DNA from: Tritrichomonas musculus | Taxonomy: Eukaryota; Parabasalia; Tritrichomonadida; Tritrichomonadidae | Assembly (NCBI GenBank): GCA_039105265.1 | Contig: JAPFFF010000027.1 | Span: 1,860,001-1,924,000 of the forward strand | Reading direction: 5' to 3' | Length of the DNA: 64,000 nt | Shown here: piece by piece, positions 39,701 through 49,700 of the stretch | Layout: each line of letters starts with the position of its first letter | Numbering within the stretch: the first letter of the stretch is position 1 | Translations under genes and position numbers: made by a program | The notes under the pieces: model-generated | The model's input: the letters and a program-made list of their open reading frames with translations, nothing else | Told to the model about the DNA's origin: nothing | The model's database searches: none

Positions 39701-40732
39701 TTATGGAATGACCGTAAAATAACTATCAATATTTCTTCTCTTTGATCTATGATGCGATTGTTTTCCATATCCGAAAACCAAAAGACCTGCAATATCTTTA
39801 TCACCAACATCTAATATATTTCTCATTTCTTCATCTCTAAATGCTCCAATCCATCTTGATTGAACACCAAAACTTTCTAATGTTAATTGCAAATGAGAAC
39901 ATGCGATAGTTGCATCTTGCAATGCGTATAATGTTCTTCCTCGGCTTCGATACTTTGCTGCTGATTGCTCTTTTTCAATAACAAAAGCAAAAACTCCAGC
40001 CGAATTTGTAATTATTCCTTGTTGAAGTGCTGCATTACAAATTTCCTGCAATTTTTGTTTATTCTTAATAAGAATAAGAGAATATGCTTGCAAATTACCT
40101 GCACTCGGTGCTCTTCTTGCTGCTTCAACAGCTTCTTTTATTATTTCATCGCTTACAGGTTGATCAGTAAAAAGTGATGGTGAAAATCTACGCATAAAAA
40201 GGTTTTCATTCGAAGCAAAATCAGGATGTTTATGAATGAATTTATAATAATTAATACCTGTTTTAGAAAAGCTATCTGATGATGGCCAGTTAGCAAAAAA
40301 ATTTGGATCAAATTCAACAATACAATTAATATTTATCTTATAAATATCAAGATAAAATTGATTTAATTTTTTTAAATTTTGAATCTGTTCTTCATTATAT
40401 TCATTAGATGTTGAACAAAAAGAAAAACTACTGAGAAGCATTTTAACAGAATCTAAATCAAATCCATACTGAGGATATATAATAAAATGATATCGAATCT
40501 TTGATTTTGGATTTATAGAAAAATGATTAGAGATTTCATCTGTTAACTGATTAAAACATTGAATATGGACTGGTTGTAAAGTGTTGAAGTGCCCAGGAAC
40601 AACAACATTAAAGAATTCACCCGTATTAGTTGAACTCATAAATTTTTTACATTGAAAAATTTTACAATACAATTCAATTTTCTTTGATGTAAATACATTA
40701 ATAATAATCTGTTGACGTCTTTTAACTATCAA
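39701..40732 (-). CDS. Nitroreductase-family flavoprotein with extra N-terminal domain
   Basis: Residues about 177-343 are a nitroreductase domain: RRFSPSLFTDQPVSDEI, the FMN-binding ARRAPSAGNLQ segment, an ALQDATIACSHLQL helix and a LLVFGYGK strand. Such enzymes use FMN and NAD(P)H to reduce nitro compounds or quinones, and in trichomonads they are of interest for nitroimidazole drug metabolism. An unassigned ~140-residue domain precedes it. The first ATG is at 40732, but Met32 (40639, before SSTNTGEFF) is an attractive alternative because residues 1-31 are basic and unlike the rest (MIVKRRQQIIINV). A targeting role for those residues cannot be excluded. Family assignment is firm; the start is not. 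Confidence 0.85.
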   Translation of the reverse strand: MIVKRRQQIIINVFTSKKIELYCKIFQCKKFMSSTNTGEFFNVVVPGHFNTLQPVHIQCFNQLTDEISNHFSINPKSKIRYHFIIYPQYGFDLDSVKMLLSSFSFCSTSNEYNEEQIQNLKKLNQFYLDIYKININCIVEFDPNFFANWPSSDSFSKTGINYYKFIHKHPDFASNENLFMRRFSPSLFTDQPVSDEIIKEAVEAARRAPSAGNLQAYSLILIKNKQKLQEICNAALQQGIITNSAGVFAFVIEKEQSAAKYRSRGRTLYALQDATIACSHLQLTLESFGVQSRWIGAFRDEEMRNILDVGDKDIAGLLVFGYGKQSHHRSKRRNIDSYFTVIP

Positions 40733-41732
40733 TCATATAAATTGATGATTCACTTCTTAAAAATAGTGTTCCTATAAATCATTGTCAAAAAAAAATTGTC
40801 TAAGATTAGAGGAGGGTCAACTTATTTTTTAAACAAAAACTCATAGTATAATTGGTTATGATTTTTCATAAGTACATATAATATTTAATATAATATATAA
40901 TAGTTTTTCTATCTATATTATCTCTATAATTTATTTATATTATTGAGATAAAAATGTTTTATTCAAAATTAATCTAATTTGAATGTCTATTCAAATATTT
41001 TTTTCTCTCAATTTTTTCTTTTCAAATTTTAGTATTATTGTTTTACAAATTTTTCTTGATGGGATATTAATATTTTTTAAATATTCTTGCATATTTAATC
41101 ATTTATATAGATTTAAAAAATAATTACTCATATGGTATTTTAAATCAATTTATATATTTGCTTGGGAGAATGTATAAAACTAATGATCGAGTGTAACTTA
41201 TCATGATTCTAATAAAATATTGGTAGTTGGGATTTGAGATTTAGTCGAATAAATAGATATATAATACGCATATATATCTAATATATTGTTTTCGAATGAT
41301 TTGGTGTGTTGAATTTGGGGCAACGTTTGATTTAATAGCATCAGTAATTATATCAAAAAACTGATTATATCTCAGCCATTTTGTAAAAATATTGAATCTC
41401 GACTGGTTTATTCTAATTATATTAGCGGATACTTTTAAATCATCATTTGATCTTTCTTGAATTATTTGAAATTGAGAATCTCCAATTTTCATCGATTGCC
41501 CTTAATAAAATCATAAAAGTAATATTTATATATAATTATTTTTATATTATTTATAAATAAAATAAAATTTTGAATTTATTAATTAAATAACGCAAAAAAA
41601 GGCAAACAATTAGAAAAAATTGACCATACAATTAGTTGACTTTCTCTAAGATACTCTAGCATTATAATCTAAATAAAATTTAAAGAAGTTTTTTTTAATA
41701 ATATTAATAATATACTAAAAAAGAATATCACA
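40733..41732. other. AT-rich flank left of the MITE
   Basis: One kilobase of very AT-rich sequence containing only one small, doubtful ORF (41241-41492). Nothing else is recognised. Confidence 0.4.
41241..41492 (-). CDS. Doubtful small ORF
   Basis: An 83-residue frame from ATG 41492, starting MKIGDSQFQIIQERSNDDLK and ending in a Tyr/Ile-rich tail. No family is recognised, and it sits in transposon-rich, gene-poor sequence. It may be a relic or chance. Listed only because composition of its first 60 residues is protein-like. Confidence 0.2.
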   Translation of the reverse strand: MKIGDSQFQIIQERSNDDLKVSANIIRINQSRFNIFTKWLRYNQFFDIITDAIKSNVAPNSTHQIIRKQYIRYICVLYIYLFD

Positions 41733-41978
41733 TTAAGGTACAATTCTCATACGTTAAATATTGAGAAAGAGAACGTTAAAATTTTGTGAAAGTGCACTTC
41801 TCAGAAAAAGTTTATGTTTGAATGAGTGTCAGATTTAAAATTCTGAGCTTTATTTTTTATATTAAATTTTTCAAATGTATAATTTTTTAAAAAATATTTT
41901 TTATATAACATGTCTTTTCTTTTTCTTAAAGTGTCAAAAAGTTTTGCAGTTACTAAACGTATGAGAATTGTACCTTAA
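41733..41978. mobile_element. 246-bp MITE with perfect 23-bp terminal inverted repeats
   Basis: Bases 41733-41755 (TTAAGGTACAATTCTCATAC then GTT) and 41956-41978 are perfect reverse complements. The ends read TTAAGGTAC...GTACCTTAA, so the target duplication could be TA (mariner-type, repeat starting AGGTAC) or TTAA (piggyBac-type). The AGGTACAATTC start resembles mariner inverted repeats. The interior is AT-rich and has no ORF. It is a non-autonomous element. Confidence 0.8.
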
Positions 41979-43757
41979 GACTAAAAGCAATATAAATTTT
42001 CACATCATTTTTCAAAGTTATAATCTCAATTTACCCGGAAAATTTGAAAACATTTAGAAAAATAAAATTCCTATTTTTGTAAAACCCCCAACATTTTTAA
42101 ATATGTGGAAAAATGGAAATGCAAGTGAACATTTATATTAAAACTGAGGTTATATATATGATTCATACAATCGTTATATACGATTTCTTGATTAATTTTG
42201 TCGAAATTAAGATTAAAAAAATAAAAATTAAGTAAATCCATTTTATTTTCAATAAATATTTTTAAATATGATATTAAACAAGGTTTAATAGATAAAATAG
42301 CAATATGTTAAAAGAATAAAATGAATATCATCAAATTATTAGTGTTTACTCAATAATTAGTGTATATTCTAATTTATTATTTTTATTTTTATTTTATAAT
42401 TCTATTTTAATGATTTTAATATAATATAATTTCGTATATATACCAATATTAATATTTTTTGGTTTATTTCAATAATACACGTTACTCATACCCGATGACT
42501 CAAATATTCTGAGCTGTTGTATCAAAAAACACGTTACCCATACCCGATTGCTCAAATATTTGAGAATAATACAGAGATTTATTTTATTTAAAAATAAAAT
42601 CATTTCTGGTTAACATATTTATGTTTAGCATATCTTAAATAATAAAATGGTTAATTATATTTTTGTTAACCTTTTAAATGAGGAAAAAGTTCATTAAAAA
42701 AAATTATAACCCATTATTTCATTAATTAAAACGAATAAAAATATTGATCACTTTAAAACATAAATCAATGAATAAGAAAATCATTTTATTAGAGAAATAT
42801 ATAGCATTATAATATCTATCATTTTTGAATCTGAGAAAAAGAAATAAAAATTAAGCCAAAAAATGAATACATATATTTAACTTATTTATGTTATCATTAT
42901 ACGCTATTGTAATATTATTTTGGCAAATATTTTGCTTTATTATTAAAATAATATTGCAAAAATGTAATTTAATAAGAACATCTTGAATAATAACCTTATG
43001 CGAATCATTTCCAACTAGTTTCTGATTATAGAGTTGAAGATAAGTAGCCCAAATTGGTTACTTTGCATCAAATATTTATGTATTTTTATAGAAACGAATA
43101 TTTTTTTAAGTCACATTTCATTAATAGCATGAAGTGAAGTATTGAAAACGAAATAAAATATACGTTTTTTTTGATAGTTCATTTATCTTTACTAATATTT
43201 TTTTGATATCTTTAAATATTCTAAAAAACAATTAATTATTTGAATATAAAATATAATTGTCATATAAATTCGTAATTTATTCATATATTGGGAAATTTTT
43301 AATATCAATTATTCAATTTCTATAATTTGCATATTTATTTTGGAATATTATTATAATATATAAGTTGAAGAATCATATTTATGAAGATAAATAAGTGAAT
43401 GTTGAATGAATGCAAAATTATTATTATTGATGATCATGAAATTCTGAATGTTGAAATTAGTCAAATATAAAAAATATCAGCATATAATCTTTATTAACTT
43501 TAATGAACTTTGGTCAGAGCATTTTTAAAATCTAATTTTGACATTATATAATCAGTATATTTGTTTTTTACCTTGAAAAAAAATAATAAATAATCTATCA
43601 AAAAGATTTATTGCTCTGTTTTTTATACTTATCCATAAAAAATAAACTTTCAAACAAATGCTATCTTTAAATATAATTAACTTTTTTAACAAGGGGAAAA
43701 ATTGTAAACGGTTTTGTTGGGGGTTTTATTTTTGTCGTAAAACTTGATTTGAGATAG
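41979..43757. other. AT-rich region between MITE and MULE
   Basis: About 1.8 kb without an ORF of note or an RNA gene. The only structured piece is the duplicated motif at 42477-42564. The rest is long A/T-rich sequence. Confidence 0.45.
42477..42564 (+). repeat. Two direct copies of a ~37-bp motif, 52 bp apart
   Basis: Copies at 42477-42513 and 42529-42564 share ACACGTTAC(T/C)CATACCCGAT and a CTCAAATATT tail. The second ends in the palindrome CTCAAATATTTGAG. The GC-richer CATACCCGAT core stands out in AT-rich surroundings. Confidence 0.7.
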
Positions 43758-43766
43758 GAATTTCTA
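43758..43766 (+). repeat. Left target-site duplication of the MULE
   Basis: GAATTTCTA, identical to 56268-56276 on the other side of the element. Nine bp is the usual Mutator-type length. Confidence 0.9.
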
Positions 43767-43800
43767 GGCCAATCGCTTAAGCATACACCACTTTTTGAAT
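43767..43800 (+). repeat. MULE left terminal inverted repeat (34 bp)
   Basis: It begins GGCCAATCGCTTAAGC. The right copy reads GGGCAATCGCTTATGC on the minus strand. The remaining 18 bp are identical. Confidence 0.92.
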
Positions 43801-43823
43801 TGCTCACAATTCATTGAAATAAA

Positions 43824-43917
43824 GTCTTTAAACTTTTTCAAATAATGTCTTTAAACTTTTTGATAGCATTTGAAAGAAGGTCTATAAACTTTTTGTAAAA
43901 AGGTCTTTAAACTTTTT
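43824..43917 (+). repeat. Four subterminal repeats GTCT(T/A)TAAACTTTTT
   Basis: Copies lie at 43824-43838, 43847-43861, 43880-43894 (one mismatch) and 43903-43917, spaced 23, 33 and 23 bp. The AAACTTTTTCAA core recurs inverted at the right end (56218-56229, TTGAAAAAGTTT). Subterminal repeats of this kind are typical transposase-binding sites. Confidence 0.75.
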
Positions 43918-44020
43918 TTTCCAAAAATTAATTTATAAATTTTTCAACTTTTTGTGTGAGGTTAAAAAAACAATAGGCAAGGCCATAACCGTAAAATTTG
44001 CTCTATTTTATTTAAAATTA

Positions 44021-46738
44021 AAATTCACAATTCGCAATTACTTTTACAGAAAGAAACACAGTAGCAAGCTACAAGAAACACAATCAGTGCATCGAACACG
44101 AAAAAACCAACGAAACAGCGACCAACGCAGACCATTCACAATTCGCAATTACTTTTACAGAAAGAAACACAGTAGCAAGCTACAAGAAACACAATCAGTG
44201 CATCGAACACGAAAAAAACAACGAAACATTTATCAAAGAAACAGCGAACAACGCAGACCATTCACAATTCGCAATTACTTTTACTAGAAAGAAACACAGT
44301 GGCAAGCTACAAGAAACTCAATCAGTGCATCGAACACGAAAAAAACAACGAAACAGCGACCAACGCAGACCATTCACAATTCGCAATTACTTTTACAGAA
44401 AGAAACACAGTAGCAAGCTACAAGAAACACAATCAGTGCATCGAACACGAAAAAAACAACGAAACATTTATCAAAGAAACAGCGAACAACGCAGACCATT
44501 CACAATTCGCAATTACTTTTACTAGAAAGAAACACAGTGGCAAGCTACAAGAAACTCAATCAGTGCATCGAACACGAAAAAAACAACGAAACATTTAGCA
44601 AAGAAGCAGCTACAAGCACAGACCATTCACAATTCGCAATTACTTTTACAGAAAGAAACACAGTAGCAAGCTACAAGAAACACAATCAGTGCATCGAACA
44701 CGAAAAAACCAACGAAACAGCGACCAACGCAGACCATTCACAATTCGCAATTACTTTTACAGAAAGAAACACAGTGGCAAGCTACAAGAAACTCAATCAG
44801 TGCATCGAACACGAAAAAAACAACGAAACATTTATCAAAGAAACAGCGAACAACGCAGACCATTCACAATTCGCAATTACTTTTACTAGAAAGAAACACA
44901 GTGGCAAGCTACAAGAAACTCAATCAGTGCATCGAACACGAAAAAAACAACGAAACATTTAGCAAAGAAGCAGCTACAAGCACAGACCATTCACAATTCG
45001 CAATTACTTTTACAGAAAGAAACACAGTAGCAAGCTACAAGAAACACAATCAGTGCATCGAACACGAAAAAACCAACGAAACAGCGACCAACGCAGACCA
45101 TTCACAATTCGCAATTACTTTTACAGAAAGAAACACAGTAGCAAGCTACAAGAAACACAATCAGTGCATCGAACACGAAAAAAACAACGAAACATGTAGC
45201 AAAGAAGCAGCTGCAAACGCAGACCATTCACAATTCGCAATTACTTTTACTAGAAAGAAACACAGTGGCAAGCTACAAGAAACTCAATCAGTGCATCGAA
45301 CACGAAAAAAACAACGAAACATTTAGCAAAGAAGCAGCTACAAGCACAGACCATTCACAATTCGCAATTACTTTTACAGAAAGAAACACAGTAGCAAGCT
45401 ACAAGAAACACAATCAGTGCATCGAACACGAAAAAAACAACGAAACATTTATCAAAGAAACAGCGAACAACGCAGACCATTCACAATTCGCAATTACTTT
45501 TACTAGAAAGAAACACAGTGGCAAGCTACAAGAAACTCAATCAGTGCATCGAACACGAAAAAAACAACGAAACATTTAGCAAAGAAGCAGCTACAAACAC
45601 AGACCATTCACAATTCGCAATTACTTTTACTAGAAAGAAACACAGTAGCAAGCTACAAGAAACACAATCAGTGCATCGAACACGAAAAAAACAACGAAAC
45701 ATTTAGCAAAGAAGCAGCTACAAGCACAGACCATTCACAATTCGCAATTACTTTTACTAGAAAGAAACACAGTAGCAAGCTACAAGAAACACAATCAGTG
45801 CATCGAACACGAAAAAAACAACGAAACATTTAGCAAAGAAGCAGCTACAAGCACAGACCATTCACAATTCGCAATTACTTTTACAGAAAGAAACACAGTA
45901 GCAAGCTACAAGAAACACAATCAGTGCATCGAACACGAAAAAAACAACGAAACATGTAGCAAAGAAGCAGCTGCAAACGCAGACCATTCACAATTCGCAA
46001 TTACTTTTACAGAAAGAAACACAGTAGCAAGCTACAAGAAACTCAATCAGTGCATCGAACACGAAAAAACCAACGAAACAGCGACCAACGCAGACCATTC
46101 ACAATTCGCAATTACTTTTACAGAAAGAAACACAGTAGCAAGCTACAAGAAACACAATCAGTGCATCGAACACGAAAAAAACAACGAAACATTTATCAAA
46201 GAAACAGCGAACAACGCAGACCATTCACAATTCGCAATTACTTTTACTAGAAAGAAACACAGTAGCAAGCTACAAGAAACTCAATCAGTGCATCGAACAC
46301 GAAAAAAACAACGAAACATTTAGCAAAGAAGCAGCTACAAACACAGACCATTCACAATTCGCAATTACTTTTACAGAAAGAAACACAGTAGCAAGCTACA
46401 AGAAACACAATCAGTGCATCGAACACGAAAAAAACAACGAAACATGTAGCAAAGAAGCAGCTACAAACGCAGACCATTCACAATTCGCAATTACTTTTAC
46501 AGAAAGAAACACAGTAGCAAGCTACAAGAAACACAATCAGTGCATCGAACACGAAAAAAACAACGAAACATGTAGCAAAGAAACAGCTACAAACACAGAC
46601 CATTCACAATTCGCAATTACTTTTACTAGAAAGAAACACAGTAGCAAGCTACAAGAAACTCAATCAGTGCATCGAACACGAAAAAACCAACGAAACAGCG
46701 AACAACACAGACCATTCATAACCGCAATATCTTTTACA
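44021..46738 (+). repeat. Tandem array of 111/126-bp units (about 22 copies plus a partial) upstream of the transposase
   Basis: The anchor CATTCACAATTCGCAATTAC recurs at about 44023, 44133, 44259, 44371, 44497, 44624, 44735, 44861, 44988, 45099, 45225 and so on to 46600, with a degenerate last copy at 46713. Spacings are 111 or 126 bp, plus one when the unit carries an extra T (TTACTAGAAAG instead of TTACAGAAAG). The base lengths are 37 and 42 codons. One frame reads through the units without stops as a repeat beginning QFAITFTERNTVASYKK; the inserted T breaks it. The array ends about 30 bp before the transposase ATG. Confidence 0.92.
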
Positions 46739-46766
46739 AAGACGTTTAACATTTTTTATTTTTAAA

Positions 46767-49700
46767 ATGCAAGATTCAAATACAAAGTACCATGTCTCAA
46801 AAGAAGAGATTGAACTATTGGTTCCTGCACTTAAGAACTATTTTAGTTACCCTCAAAGAACTATTGAACGATCAAATATTGTACACGAAGTTGTAGCAAA
46901 GCTTTCAGTTATTAGCCAACATTGGAATCCTGGAACTGTAAGAAAATGGTTCATTAACAATATGCAACAATATGTTAAAAATTATTTATATGCATCTACT
47001 CCACAACCCATCATAGAAGAAGAAAAATTTCCAGGTTGCCCTGAATGGATGAATTATTATTTGCCTCGGCAATGGTATTATACGCTTCCTAAGAATATCC
47101 AACGCTATTATGATCGAATAGAAGAAAAAACATTGGAAATGAGAAGAAATCAAGCACAATTTCAAAATGTTTTACAGCCACAAGCACAAGCACAAGCACA
47201 ATTTCCGAATACTCAATCAGTGCAATTACATCAACAACCACAAGCACAAGCACAAGTCCATGGAGTTCAAACAGAGCAAATACAGCAACAATCACAAACA
47301 CAAGCACAAGTCCACAGAGTTCAGGCCCTTCAGTTGCAACCACAAGCACAATTTCAGAATACTCAATCAGTGCAATTACATCAACAACCACAAGCACAAG
47401 CACAAGTCCACGGAGTTCAGGCAATGCAAATACAGCAACAATCACAATTTCAGAATGCTCAATCAGTGCAATTACATCAACAACCACAAGCACAAGCACA
47501 AGTCCATGGAGCTCAGGCAATGCAAATACAGCAACAATCACAAACACAAGCACAAGTCCACAGAGTTCAGGCCCTTCAGTTGCAACCACAAGCACAATTT
47601 CAGAATACTCAATCAGTGCAATTACATCAACAACCACAAGCACAAGCACAAGTCCACGGAGTTCAAACAGTGCAATTACATCAACAACCACAAGCACAAG
47701 CACAAGTCCACGGAGTTCAAACAGTGCAATTACATCAACAACCACAACCACAAGCACAAGTCCATGGAGCTCAGGCAATGCAATTGCAGCAACAATCACA
47801 AACACAAGCACAATTTCACAATACTCAATCAGTGCAATTACATCAACAACCACAAGCACAAGCACAAGTCCACGGAGTTCAGGCAATGCAATTGCAACCA
47901 CAAGCACAATTTCAGAATGCTCAATCAGTGCAATTACATCAACAACCACAAGCACAAGTTTACGGAGTTCAGGCAATGCAATTGCAGCAACAAGCACAAT
48001 TTCCGAATACTCAATCAGTGCAATTACAGCCACAAGCACAAGCACAAGCACAATTTCCGAATACTCAATCAGTGCAATTACATCAACAACCACAAGCACA
48101 AGCACAAGTCCATGGAGTTCAAACAGAGCAAATACAGCAACAATCACAAACACAAGCACAAGTCCACGGAGTTCAGGCCCTTCAGTTGCAACCACAAGCA
48201 CAATTTCAGAATACTCAATCAGTGCAATTACATCAACAACTACTAGCACAAGCACAAGTCCATGGAGCTCAGGCAATGCAATTGCAACCACAAGCACAAT
48301 TTCAGAATGCTCAATCAGTGCAATTACATCAACAACTACTAGCACAAGCACAAGTCCATGGAGTTCAAACAGAGCAAATACAGCAACAATCACAAACACA
48401 AGCACAAGTCCACGGAGTTCAGGCCCTTCAGTTGCAACCACAAGCACAATTTCAGAATACTCAATCAGTGCAATTACAGCCACAAGCACAAGCACAATTT
48501 CAGAATACTCAATCAGTGCAATTACATCAGCAATCACAACCACAAGTCCAAGGAGCTCAGGCAATGCAATTGCAGCAACAATCACAAACACAAACACAAT
48601 TTCAGAATGCTCAATCAGTGCAATTACATCAACAACTACAAGCACAAGTCCACGGAGTTCAAACAGTGCAAATACAGCAACAACCACAAACACAATTTCA
48701 GAATACTCAACCAATGCAAATACAGCAACAACCACAAGCACAATTTCAGAATACTCAACCAATGCAATTGCAGCAACAACCACAAGCACAATTTCAGAAT
48801 ACTCAACCAATGCAATTACAGCAACAACCACAAGCACTATTTCAGAATACTCAACCAATGCAATTACAGCAACAACCACAAGCACTATTTCAGAATATTC
48901 AACCAGTGCAATTGAAGCCACAAGCACAAATTTACAGATCTCAACCAATGCAATTAATTCCTCAAGAACAATTGCAATTCCAAAGTACTCAACCATCACA
49001 ATTTCAACCACAGGTTTTAGTGCCTCAATGCCAGCCACCACAGGTATTAACGACTCCATATCATTCAATGATTAATATAGCAACTCCTTATCAATTTCAA
49101 CCAGAACGCCAAAATCAATATCATCATACAGTACAGGATGATATACAAAGTTATAATCAAATGATGCAGCAAACAAAATGGCAAAGTAAAATGAATAACT
49201 CCAATTATTTCAATTTTTCACAAAAGCGTAATACACAAGTTGTATCCTCTAATGATATTAATTTAAATGATGAGCCAACTATTTACGAAACCAATAACAT
49301 AATAGTACAGTTGCCGGAACTCTCAAAAGAAATACGAATTCAAGATCCACCTCAAAATGAACTTAATGAAAATACCAGAGAAACTCCGCCTGAGTTAGTA
49401 AATTGTTTCCTGGAACTCAACAATAATAATGTAGATTCATTAGATTTGTTACTATCATATGTCCATGATATTTCAATTGCACATGGATGTCCTTTTGTTG
49501 CAAAACAAACAGGGCCTACGCGTTCCACTCAGATATTTGCTTGTAGTTTTCATGAAACTCAATTTCAATGCAAAGCTTGTATCAAGTTATATTATGATGA
49601 TCTTTCTCATAAAGTTTATATAGAAGAAATGGAGCATCATCATACTCATTGTATTGGACAAGTAAAGAAAGGAAAAACACGAAACTCATTACCATATATA

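Noticed and set aside
18858-41970. Shared 13-mer GCAGTTACTAAAC (minus strand near 18865; plus strand near 41946)
   Set aside because: It overlaps the interior edge of the MITE at one site only, and no longer similarity surrounds it; likely chance in AT-rich DNA.
47089-49068. Long open frame on the minus strand opposite the MULE transposase
   Set aside because: It is the antisense of the CAA-rich Gln repeat, and its translation is a monotonous Val/Ile/Ala/Leu repeat. The plus frame has the transposase domains.
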